Source: Myoxocephalus aenaeus (Eukaryota > Chordata > Actinopteri > Perciformes > Cottidae). Taken from it: a stretch of DNA of 64,000 nt. This document shows positions 42,160-52,863 of the stretch, piece by piece. The stretch covers positions 17,501 to 81,500 of the forward strand of contig JBAMJR010000161.1 of assembly GCA_038501785.1 (NCBI GenBank). Reading direction: 5' to 3'. Numbering within the stretch: the first letter of the stretch is position 1; the number at the start of each line of letters is the position of its first letter. Made by a program: the position numbers and the translations under genes. Under the pieces are notes generated by a model. That model did no database searches. It had not been told where the DNA came from and was given only the letters and a program-made list of their open reading frames with translations.

Positions 42160-42402
42160 ACATCATAATCAAATACTACTACATTTTTTTACAACCACCT
42201 GCCTTTTGAAAATATAATGCAGTAACATTTACTTAGACTGCATTTCAACTGTCCCATTTTGTACTTTTATCTGAACAATTCCACCTGTACTTTAGTGAAA
42301 GAAAAAAAAAAGTAACAGTACTTGTACTTTCGTAAAAATTTTAATTAAAATAACAATACTGGTCCTTAAGTATTATATTATTTCACTCTTTCCATCCCTG
42401 CT
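42160..42402 (-). mobile_element. MITE of the GGTGGAAAGTA family, copy 3 (inverted)
   Basis: Read on the minus strand from 42402 it begins cagcagggatggaaagag and continues with tactt/gtacaagtactg words shared with copies 1 and 2. The termini are degraded. Confidence 0.5.
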
Positions 42403-43794
42403 GAACATAAAAGCCAGTAAACCAACCTGTGCATTAACAGGGAAACAACAACATCTGTCAACAGTCTTCCTCCAGTCCCTCAGTTATTTGTGTAACTGCC
42501 TGTTGCAGACATTTTTCTGCCTGACACTTCTGGCCTGCGAGCTTCTGAATCTGTGGGATATTATCTCCCTGAAGGGCCTCACAACCTTGCAGGCTGCTGG
42601 CAGGCAGAGGGTTATGGCTCCTGCTGTTGAGATTCAGGTTGTGACACATTGAAGGTGGGAAGCTGAGCTCAGAGCTTATTATGAACAGCTTTATAAAAAT
42701 GACAAGATGAGGTATTATTCCAGCTAGATAAAACAGCACTAAACCACTAAATTAATGGTGGTTAATGGCGTTATTAATCACAATTACTTAATCACACTAA
42801 TCAAAATAAACACTGCTACAAAGGTGCCTCATATTAGACTAAAAAGCCAATTAGCGGTGACAATCACCGCAGTGGGATGAGAAAACTAACAAAGCTCTGG
42901 AGATTTACAAATATATGGTCAGAAAAACCATTGCAGCAAATGACAAACCAAATCATTTCAATTTTTCTGTGAACACTTGTCCATGTTGACCTAAAATGTG
43001 TGGTTCAAAGTTAATTGTTGACCTTAGAACTCACAATGAAAAAAAAAATCTCAATTTCAGTCCGTAACTACGTTTGCTCATCCCCAAAAATACTCATATG
43101 CACACATATATAAACTAGAGTTACTTCAATATAGACAGACTCGTCCATTTTCAAATGAGCTGCAGTATATATCTGTCATTTTAACAGTGACTCGCCTTTT
43201 GTTATGTTGGCTCTGTACTCCAGTACATTGGATCTGGAGTAAAACAATGACTGTGTATAATACAGATTGATTCCTGATACAATATGGATGTGAACACTCT
43301 CAGTCACTGTTTCACATCAAATGTGCTTATATGGATACAAGACAATAGAGAAATGTGTCACTGACCCCAAACAGATTGAACTAAGCAAGTGTAGTGTTGC
43401 ATTTGGACATACATCAATATGAATAAAGTCTGAATAAACAAGTGATTGCACTCTGTGCAGCAGTGGGTGAGGGGCTGTATTGTGTGATTAAATGAATACA
43501 AACCCCAATTGGCTAACCCCCAGTCTAGACACCAATGGCCAAAGTGTCATAAAACCCATTCCGGTTGAACTCAAAAACAAGCATTGATGAATGCCACGTC
43601 ATAAAAGCTTGCCAAAAAAATAAAATAAACTCACCAAGCTGTCGTTGCAGAGAGGTACAGCAGTATGTGTCCTGGTAGTTCCGCCAATGGTTGACCAAAC
43701 ACTTTGTACAAAACAATAGTCGTTGTGTAATACTGTTATGACCTAATGTGTCATAATGTGTGCTGAAGTAGGAATGGTAAAAAGGTATAACGTA

Positions 43795-44095
43795 TGGGTA
43801 TTTGTATCGCGTCTTTCTCGTCTTCCAACCACTCAAAGTGCTTTACACTACATGTTGTTATTCACAGATTAGTTTAGGCAGATGGCACCTTGCTTGGCCG
43901 AGGCAACCAAGCAAGGTGCCATCTTCCCATCTGCCTAAACTAATTCAAAGTCACGCACATTCATACACCAATGGCAAAGCCTTCTGGCGAAATTTCAGTG
44001 TCTTTCCCTTTTGACATGCGGTCAGGAGGAGCCGGAGATCGAACCGCACTTCAAATCTCCACCTCTGATTCACAGCCACGGCCTGAGGGTGGTGC
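43795..44095 (-). repeat. tRNA-derived SINE (copy A) with foldback insert
   Basis: On the minus strand the head reads gtggctgtgaatcagaggtgg then gcggttcgatctccgg, an A-box and B-box-like pair, followed by ctcctcctgaccgcatgtc. The tail has agtgtaaagcactttgagtgg. The same arrangement occurs at 53829 and 58979. A 77-nt foldback (43868-43944) sits inside it. Confidence 0.65.
43868..43944. repeat. 30-bp foldback with 9-nt loop
   Basis: The left arm 43868-43897 pairs with 43907-43944 around ccgaggcaa. The right arm carries 8 extra bases (a small direct repeat of gatgg-type sequence), otherwise complementary. Confidence 0.9.
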
Positions 44096-44122
44096 TGTTT
44101 ACCCTGCCTTATATATTTTTAT

Positions 44123-44704
44123 TAGGGCTGGGCAAAGTTGATTATTTTTCCGTGATTAATCGCATTATGCGCCAAATTCAATAATGAATGAAAAACGAGT
44201 GTATTTCATGCTTTTATTTTAAAGTAAAGTTATCAGAACAATATAACAGGCTCTCTCGGAGCAACAGCAAGTTAACATACAGTATATAAATCTTTTTTCT
44301 TTTTTTTAATCTGGTTTCCTGTTTTGAGATAAGGTGCTTTTATTTTGAAGGGGAAAACTGAGTTGAAACGGAAGTTGCTTAGTGCGCCGTTTAACGTCTA
44401 AAGCTACGCACCGTCACTTGTTGGATTCTAAGGACGCTGGTGACTGCATCAATGCTGTGTAACACCTTTAAGGTACTCAGGCTCGTAGTACTCCGGTGAT
44501 AAAATAATTACCGTTTGCAGTGGTTACAAATAGCTTTGCTTTTATCAACTACGCTGTCTGGTAGAGATTTTAAATGAAAATGTCCATTTAAAAAAAAATA
44601 TATAAATAAATAAAAACATGCTGTCAACGCATTATGAAATCATTGTTGGCGTTAATGGATTGCTTCGTTAACGCATTTATAACGCGTTAACGTGCCCAGC
44701 CCTA
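44123..44704. mobile_element. non-autonomous hAT, TIR TAGGGCTGGGCA, perfect 8-bp TSD
   Basis: Ends TAGGGCTGGGCA and TGCCCAGCCCTA. atttttat is duplicated exactly at 44115-44122 and 44705-44712. Subterminal attaatcgc and gcgttaacg motifs resemble those of the element at 13-1511, which has a different TIR. No transposase. Confidence 0.9.
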
Positions 44705-44719
44705 ATTTTTATATACCCA

Positions 44720-45182
44720 TATAAATGAATGTGTCATAGTTCAGTATGTAACACAATATATCATGGTAAAGTACGTCAAAAAAGTCATAGAATTATCATA
44801 GTATAGTGCATCAAATAACTCATACAAAATATCATAGTATTGTATGATGAAGAAATGTCATTGTATAGTATGTCATAAAAATGCCATAAAAAAATATTGT
44901 CATTGTATCGTATGGCATAGTAAGGGATGTCATAAAAATGTCTTAGTATTGTATGGCATAAAAATCTCATTGTGTAGTATGCTAACAAAATGTCATAACA
45001 AAGGTCAAAGTACAATATCTCATAACAAATCATAGTATCATAGTACACTTAAGTATGTCATAAAAAATCACTGCATGTCCTAAAAAGGCCATAGTACAAT
45101 ATGCTATAATAAGATCACAGGATAGTACGTCATAAAAAATGTAATTTCAAAAAGCCATAGTATATAGTATGCCATAAAAAAA
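44720..45182. repeat. degenerate tandem array (cataGTATagtatgtcataaaaat units)
   Basis: The words gtatgtcataaaaa, catagtatagt and catagtattgtatg recur about every 20-45 nt over 460 nt, with variable spacing. A diverged minisatellite-like array directly after the 44123 hAT. Open frames rich in Tyr/Ile are by-products. Confidence 0.8.
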
Positions 45183-45309
45183 GAGAAAGTTTCAAGTTCT
45201 TTATATTCCTATGCACACCAATTCCATAGAAGCACTCTTTGGCAATGAAAATATTTGATCTCCTGTCAGAAAATCTCATTGAAGCTAAAGGATGTTGCTC
45301 TGCACAGCA

Positions 45310-45905
45310 GCTGGAGTTCAGGTCTCTGTGGACTGAGTTGAGCATGTCGTCCACAGCCAGCCTTTAAAAGGTGCGGCTCATTGACTGCATTTCCCTTTTG
45401 CCGCTGGATACTGGATGTCCGAACGTTACAATCAAACTTGTGTTTACTTCCCTGGGGTTGAGCAATGAGCTGTTGCAGGCAACGCTGCAAGCAGCCCTTC
45501 CAGTGGCCCAGCAATTGGCCGGCTTCAAACGGGTAGGCACTGCACTTGTGTAACCATAAAGCAAGGCATCTGTGTGTATTGCTGGGGAACCAACGATGTG
45601 CAGTAAAAAAAAAAGGAAAATTTGAATGTGTGACACCTTCCATATAAATGAACTTTGAATAAAGGACCAGTGCCGCTGCAGCACCAGGGGTCGGTCTTCT
45701 GGGCTCTGTGGACATAGTCGAGCATGTCGTCTGCAGCGGGCCTTTAGAGGCCGTGGCTCATTGACTGCAGTTCACTTTTGCTGCTTGATATACTAACGTT
45801 ATTTCCCTGGAGTCAACCAGAGATGAGTGGTTCTCGTGAATGCTGCATGCAGCCCTACCGAGTGTGAGCAATCGCCCTGCTCCAGGCACCGGTTCCAAAA
45901 GGCTC
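45310..45905. repeat. old ~380-bp imperfect tandem duplication
   Basis: 45324-45410 (ctctgtggactgagttgagcatgtcg... ctcattgactgcat) matches 45704-45790 (ctctgtggacatagtcgagcatgtcg... ctcattgactgcag). Further shared pieces include ccctgg(g/a)gt and a gctgcaagcagccc / gctgcatgcagccc pair. Period 380 nt. Confidence 0.8.
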
Positions 45906-46312
45906 CTAACGGTCATGACCCCTGAAGACGCTGGGAGCCAGCGAGTTGGCACTTCTTTATAGAAACCTTCAATACCAGGTTACATTCAAATGTAAACATA
46001 CTGCACAGATAATACTCCAGAGTCTGATAAATGTCAGATATTTGATATTTACATGATATAAGTATGAGTATTTATTTTTATTAGAAGGCAACAGCATCTC
46101 TGGGCTGCTTTTTTCTTTCAGGTAAAAATACAACCTAAAATAAATGTGGTCAAAACGGATCATGTTGGGGGACAGGGAGACTGGTTTGAAAAGTAGACCC
46201 ACACATGTATTCATTGTGCTGATGTCAAACAAATTATAGGGAAGTTAAATTAGTCCTGATGTTGCTGAAGTCAGACCTCTTGGAACCAATTCAAGAAACC
46301 CTGCCGAGCTCT

Positions 46313-46433
<121 letters not shown>

Positions 46434-46539
46434 TTGTGTGTGGTTGTTGTTGTTGTTGTTTCGGGCAAAAGGTGGGAGGAAAACAGCGGCACTCAGAGAG
46501 GATGAGGATCCAGCAGTTAGGTGAGATGGGTGATGTGTA

Positions 46540-46860
46540 TGGATGAGGCCATGATGGAGAGAGCGAGAGAAGAGGGAGGGGGGAGATGTTTACGGGTGGG
46601 GGGTAGCGAGCCCAGTAAACTGCTTGTGAAATGAAAATGGCTCTTTAGCAGAATCCAGGACACTTGGGCGCTGCGCTGGATCAATGTCTCTGATTTACTG
46701 TCTGAAAGCCTGTCAGAGGGAAAGAGAGGCAGAGGGGGGAGACGGAGGCCGAAGGAGGGAGGGAGGCCAGACAGAGAGAAGTTAGAGCTTAGAGGTAGAA
46801 GAGTCCTTTAATGGAAGGAGAAAGAGGAGAGACAGGGAGCGGTAAGGATGGAGAGGGAAA
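46540..46860 (+). repeat. purine-rich stretch
   Basis: gagaga/ggagg words on the plus strand, similar to 39536 and 18230. 46861-47700 beyond it appears unique and non-coding. Confidence 0.7.
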
Positions 46861-47743
46861 TTGTCCATCAGGGTGACAGTGCAAGGAGGCCGAATCAGAG
46901 GGATTGCTCCTCAAGTCCTCACGGCTCCGATACAAAATCAATCTGTCAAGGCAATGGGGAAGGGCAATCTTGTTTTGTGCAGGGAATTGGTGCAGCCATT
47001 TGGGTAAAATCAATAGGGGACACATGGCGCTTCTTAAATCCTTACTGTCCCACAGAGGCCAGCCGTATTGACGAACAAGGGAGCGTACACAAATCTTTAA
47101 CTTGACCTGTCTGAAATAAATCTGTATTCTGTTGGTGGCCAGAGCAGAAGGTGGTGATTTCTGCGGTGAACATCTAAATGATGAAAAGACGACTTTGAGG
47201 GAGAACAAACTCTCTATGTGTCAGACCGGCTGCCAATTATTTCATCAATTGCAGATTATGTGTCGATTTGACTGTTTAGTCCTAAAGTTTTGTTTGATAT
47301 AAAATATCAAACACAATTAAGAGTCTATACAGCCAGTATAACGGCAGCATGCTAAAAATGACAACGCTAACATGATGATGTAAAGGCTGTTTTTTTACGT
47401 AATTCATGTTTGGTATTTTTACATCACTGAAATGATTTCACAAAACTCAAAATAGTTGATTAATTGATTTTTTGTTGTTGTGATAATTTAATCAGTTAAT
47501 TGTTGCAGATCTCTCTTTCTCTCTCCCTCTCTCTCCATCTATGTGTCTATATAATATTTGTATCTACATGTTCATCGTTAACTGATTTGTCAGCGTGTTT
47601 GTGGCGTTCTGTATGTGTTTGCTTGTGTTTGCCCCAGATTGCATTAGTGCGTAGGTGAAGCGAGGAGTGTGTTGCTTTGAGTATCTCTACGGCTGAGTCA
47701 GTGTGACACGCGCACACGCACACACACATACACACACACACAG

Positions 47744-47818
47744 GTGGAGCTCTGGGGCCGAGGACGACAGGCCGGACGTCTCGACAAGAGTGTTTTCCCG
47801 CACCCTCGGGACGTCTGG
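47744..47818 (+). CDS. unassigned candidate internal exon (25 codons)
   Basis: A (CA)n-borne acceptor (acacacacacag) is followed by 75 nt open in frame 1 (VELWGRGRQA ... VFPHPRDVW) and a weak gtgggg donor just before a 14-nt G run. GC-rich relative to its surroundings. No family recognised; chance is a real possibility. Confidence 0.12.
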
Positions 47819-47820
47819 GT

Positions 47821-47834
47821 GGGGGGGGGGGGGG
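47821..47834. repeat. poly-G tract (14 G)
   Basis: Fourteen consecutive G. Confidence 0.95.
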
Positions 47835-47989
47835 TATTTTATTTTGATTTTGAGTGTTTAATGTATTAAAAGGGGCCGGGGTAATGAATTATAATCTTTA
47901 ATGCAGAAACCGATCGATACCACCAAGAGAATAAATCAGCTTTTACTGAGAGCGTCAAAGCCCCTTAATACACTAGGGGAGAGAAAGGG

Positions 47990-48135
47990 AGTGCATGAGA
48001 GAGAAGGAGCGGCAGGGACAAACTGTTAGGAGAGGAGGAACGGTCCAGAACCAAGCCGAGAGAGAGGAGGATGATGAAATAGAAGAGAGGGGGGAGTCTG
48101 GAGGAAGTCATGGAGGGATAGATGGAGGCAGAGCA
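47990..48135 (+). repeat. purine-rich stretch
   Basis: A/G-rich plus strand (gagagagaaggagc, gagagaggaggatg). Confidence 0.7.
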
Positions 48136-48984
48136 AGGGAAGTTATAGATGAACAGACTCACCTTTGGGTTAACCTCATTGAGTAAAAGCCTGCTGAAAG
48201 CATGGAGATTTTGACAGTTTTGTGAGGAGGCGAGGTTGCAGGGTCAGCCGGTGTGTGTGCACACAACCACTCCACTTGTTATTTTCCACCTAGTATTATG
48301 TTCCCTCTCAATGATCCCCTCCCTGACTTCTGTTGCCTGGAGCAAAATATAATTAATTGAATTACACCACCAACCAAAGATCACCAAGCCGCTCTCTTGT
48401 CTCACTGCCTCCGCTGGGAGGAAATGCCAACAACAACCCAAAATTAAGTTTCTGTGGCGTGCACTGATTTTAAATCAGCCAGACTGCAGAAACGAGCCTG
48501 GGAGGAGTAAAAAAAAAAAACATGAATTTGGATTCAGTTAATAGTTGAAAAGATCCTTCTTAGTGGCAAGAACCAAGACTAAACAAAAATCTAATGCATC
48601 TCTAAGTATTTAGGATGTCTAGCCTGTTCAGTTAGTGGACTAAGTGGTTTAAGCGAGGTTTTTGGAGGCTCTTAAGAAAGACCATTAAAATTTGATAGAA
48701 GCAAAGTGGGAGTTTGTAGCACAACTTTGGTTACTTCCAATGTGCAGCGGGAAAACAGACTCCAGCAACACTTTTAGAACATAAAACAACTTTATTGTTG
48801 AGGACAACACATTTTGGCTTGAGGCCCTGATGAAGGCCTTGTACTAAACAATAGTTATGCTCTATACTACATGTGTTAATTAATGGAGTTTTGATCAAAT
48901 TTGATAGCTTAAGCAAAGACTGTTGGCAAATGGGTTGAGGAGGGTGATGAGGAAAGATATGCACACATCGCAAGTATGTGTAGA

Positions 48985-49670
48985 AAATACCCTCTCAGAT
49001 ACCTCTCCTTCAAGCACCTCGTCAATCAAATCACCAGGACTGCCTTTTCCCGCCTCAAAACATAACTCGTTCCCATCGCTCTCCTTCTCTGCTGCCTACA
49101 CTCTTTCATCCTCTTTCATTGCATCCACTATTTACTCCTGCAACATAATTCTTTATGGCACATCATCCAAAGTCCTAAATAAACTCCAGCACATCCAGAA
49201 CTCAGAGCGGCACATCTGTTCACCCATTCCCGTGATCACATCACACCTGTCCTCCAGAACCTACACTGGCTCCACGTCCCACAACCGGTTCAATTCAAAG
49301 GTCTTCTCCTCGTGGACAAAGCCCCCTCCTACCTCACCGACCTGCTGCACCACCACACTCCTTCCCACTGCCTCCATTCCTCTAATGCCAACCTCCCGTC
49401 TCCACCACTCAGGACCAAGCACTGGACCCGGGGCGACAAAGACTTCTCCAGAGCGGCCTCCCCGCTCTGTAACTCACCACACACATCTAGACTAGATCTG
49501 TCCACATTCAAATCCCAAATAAAAACTAATCTTTTTAGAACTGCTTTCAATGTGTGATTAATGTTGTGTTTTATATATTATGCGGTTTTTATGATCAGTT
49601 TTACTTATGTAAAGTGTGTTTGAGTTTCATGAAAAGCACTCTCGAAATTATTATTATCATTATTAAGGTG
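48985..49670 (+). mobile_element. L2-type LINE 3' end, degenerate
   Basis: Broken frames still read the C-terminal part of a non-LTR reverse-transcriptase protein: ATSSKVLNKLQHIQNS, HITPVLQNLHWLHVP, DKAPSYLTDLLHHHTPS and STFKSQIKTNLFRTAF. After the stop the 3' UTR has gtaaagtgtgtttgagtttcatgaaaagcactc and ends in an attattattatcattatta tail. This layout is typical of teleost L2-clade LINEs. Frameshifts and missing blocks make it inactive. Confidence 0.85.
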
Positions 49671-49746
49671 GAGACGTTTTTTTTGGTAAGAAGAAAGGAA
49701 GAGTGACTTTGATTTGAGAAAGGGAATTACAGAGAGAAGTCTTCAG

Positions 49747-49768
49747 AGAGAGAGAGAGAGAGAGAGGA
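49747..49768. repeat. (GA)n microsatellite
   Basis: A short perfect GA run. Confidence 0.9.
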
Positions 49769-50939
49769 GGTCTTTACAAAAGGAGGAAGGCAAAAATCAT
49801 TGAAAAGGAGGGTTGAGAAATTGATGTTCGCTGATAGCGTCACACCCCTCAGGTGCTCAATAATTAAGCAGCTGAGCAGACTCTTGAGATCCAACCACGT
49901 CAACCAAGGCAACCATCCATCATTCATCCCTTCAGGAATCACAGGTGGCACTTAATCACTCATTTTGTGCCAAGACTTTGCTCTCTTATTTTTCCTTTTT
50001 TTCTCTTAGGCTTTTTGTGACTGATTTTGTGTTGCTGCTGCTTGTTGTGCTTTCAGGGACAAACAAACCCCCCTAAAAAATAAAATAATGCTGGTTTATT
50101 TCAGCGAGACATCCTGTTGAAAAAAATAAGGGTCAATTTGCAAATGAATCGGGTTCCTGTTTTTATTCTTCCCCCTCCAAGTGCCCCTCTTTAAGAATTT
50201 ATTAATAATGTGGGTGGGTCAAAAAATCTGAAAAAGTAACCCGTGAGCACTCTCGCTGTATGCGTACCCACAAAGCTATTTTAGCTATTTCACCGGGGGC
50301 ACGACGAATAAACGACACAAAAATGCAATTTACTCACCTGCAAATATTTTGCATCAAAACTATTCATACCAGTATTTTTCAATACAATGTTCGGATAAAT
50401 TCTCACAGGCAGAGGATCAACTAATAAGATCCTATTGACCCAGAGCAGCGTCTGTCTGAGGTAAATTGTTGTTTAGCCTGAGATACTGTAAGGCAAACAA
50501 ATAACTTTCACACATTCACTGCGCTTGCGAGAGTGTGGTGCTCTGAATAACCGAATGCTACACTCTGAATTTACGAATAGTTTAGTTCAGTTCAGCTCTG
50601 GCACTCGGAGTGACTATTTACAAATGCACCAATAGTGTCTTTGAGTGTAGGCTTCGAATGTGCCCATTCCGCACAAACTGATTAGGTGAGGCCTTTCTTC
50701 GCGGGGTTAAAAGGTCCAAAAAAAAAAGAAAAAAGATTGCAGCCAAAAAAAAGTAGGCCTCTTTTTGCAGCGTAATAAAATTGTTCTGTGTAAAAGTACT
50801 TGTGACAAAAACAGCAGTTTAAAAAATGATATTGCCATACAAGCCTATAGAACGAAAACAACGCCCCCCCGGTATGTAAAGGCCTTTAACCTTCAGTGTG
50901 TGTCTGTGGGCGCTGTCTGCCTGTGTGCCTGAAGGCGTG

Positions 50940-51200
50940 TGATTGTTGCATTGCACTCATAATAAGCCTCTGAGTGACTGGCAGAACCAATATCTTGCTA
51001 TCGCTTTGCCCTGCGCTCGCTCAGGCGGCTCGGTGTGCAGCCCGCGTCATGCATCTCAATTCCACAAACACAATGTACGGAGCCGAGAGAAGGGGCCTGC
51101 TTTTTTGATTAATGTCACCATGACAACTACATAATTCATGAATTGTATTAGCGACCCATTTGTCATTTGCAAATCATAATTCAGGATGTGTGTTTGGGGA
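50940..51200. other. candidate conserved non-coding block
   Basis: Complex, non-repetitive sequence with clustered transcription-factor-like words: atttgcaaat (octamer-like), ataattcatgaatt and gattaatgtcaccatgacaac. Not coding. The enhancer reading is only a hypothesis. Confidence 0.2.
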
Positions 51201-52586
51201 GGGCTGGCTTTAGCGACGGCGCTAGGGCCCGCCACTATCTTAGTGTCATCTTCCGCACTCGCACACACTCAAAAACAACCCCTACCGGAAATACTGACGT
51301 AACCTCGCCATAATCTGGGAGGCAGGAGCTCTTTGGAAGCTGCCTGTCTCATACGAGGGCCCTTTAGCTTCATGATGAACTCTCAGGTCTGCTCATTTGG
51401 AAAGCTGCATGCTAATTCCCCCCTCTTCATCGGTCTGTCTGTCTGTCTGTTGGCAGAGGCCTGGCTGGCTCTACACTGACACCATTTGGTGCGACAGTGT
51501 AAGGAGGTAAAGAGAGTTCTCATGAAAGCAGTAGTGCAGATCATTCGCCATTAGATCAATGACTTGATTTATACAGGAACCCTCAAATGAAATGGGATTT
51601 ATAGCCATATGTGAGCCAGATGGAGGGGTTTCTACATGATCATCCCGCTGTGCACAGATCAGATCTCGGGGTTACAAGGACCTTCATCGTAGATTTATTT
51701 ATTTATTTCTCTTTCTGCATTATTCTGACTCTCAGACTGATCAAACTGGACTGCAGATGACTTTATCCTTTTTAAGTTCTTAAATAAATTGTGTCATCTT
51801 TATTATGTATGTCAATGCTAATATTCAACATGTTATCCGTATCGAATAGCTTCTCCTTTTTACCCTGAAGGATATCCTATAAAATATGTGATGCTTCTTA
51901 GAGGAGGTGATCAGAAGGACCAAAAAAACCTTGTTTTTGTTAATCCTATTAAGGTTTATGGAAGACAAGATGAAGCACTTCTAGCACTGAACTTTAAAAC
52001 AAAAATACATGGTGTAATAAAATCTACTTTGATATTCCTGGTGTCTTCACTAAGCATCTGTATTTTAGCGGGCCCACACACACTGCACAGATGGTGTGTG
52101 GGTCTGTATGTAGAGTACGGAGCCCTGACACTAAAAAAATGTAGTAAAATGTAAAAAATATAGCCGAAAACATCAATAAATAATATTGTACGTCAATAAT
52201 TAACATCGAGTGTGAAAGGGAATGTAAAACTACGGTAGCTATGGTTGGATTTTGGCACAAAAACAACTTGGTTGAGCAAGGATCCGGATGTCCCTGACAT
52301 TATTATTCTGTTCTGGGAGTGCCTACAGTAACCGATAGGCTCGTTAAAACACACTTGACTTTTGGCAGGAAATAGGAAGCAAACAGCAATTTGAAAACAG
52401 GGAATAGATAAAGATAAAAATGTGTGGCAAAACCAAAGAAAAAGGATCCAAGTACTTGACAAATTAAATATAAATAATGAAATGAGCAAGTGAAAGATAA
52501 ATGAAGAGAAAACAAATATGTTTTCATGTAATTTATCAACTGATTTGTTGTAAAGGAAAAAATATATTGTAAGTGATGTATTCAGT

Positions 52587-52592
52587 TTTATT
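52587..52592 (-). promoter_or_regulatory. ccdc88b: candidate poly(A) signal AATAAA for ccdc88b
   Basis: tttatt on the plus strand reads AATAAA on the minus strand, about 205 nt after the stop. Other A/T-rich matches exist further on, so the true site is uncertain. Confidence 0.35.
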
Positions 52593-52795
52593 TTAATAAC
52601 GTTTTACATATACTGTGTACCAGAAAGATGGTTCACAACTAGCCTCACAAACTATTGCCAGATGGATGCATTTATCCATGTAGCCATGTAGGCTATTACA
52701 AATATACTAGAAGAATATATCATATCTAAAATAGTCCGACATATCAAAAGCTGCATCAAAACATTTTGCCAGGAGTACATAAAAAAATATGTTCT

Positions 52796-52863
52796 TTAAT
52801 TGAGAGTTGACGGTTCTGTCTCAGGTCGTTGTGGCGTCGTCACTGTTGTGGTGTGTTGATTGT
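52796..52863 (-). CDS. ccdc88b: ccdc88b terminal exon, stop at 52796-52798
   Basis: Acceptor ctgtgatcttctctgccttctag, then AC completing Asp and NQHTTTVTTPQRPETEPSTL, N, TAA. Phase fits the 53196 donor exactly across a 332-nt intron. The threonine-rich end has no PDZ-binding GCV motif. Chosen for its strong acceptor, correct phase and polar composition like the rest of the tail. Confidence 0.72.

Noticed and set aside
42458..42739. 93-residue minus-strand frame with a polar C-terminal part
   Set aside because: No recognised domain, no splice border in frame, and adjacent to a MITE; not enough to call a gene.
44785..45048. Tyr/Ile-rich 87-residue frame
   Set aside because: By-product of the degenerate tandem array.
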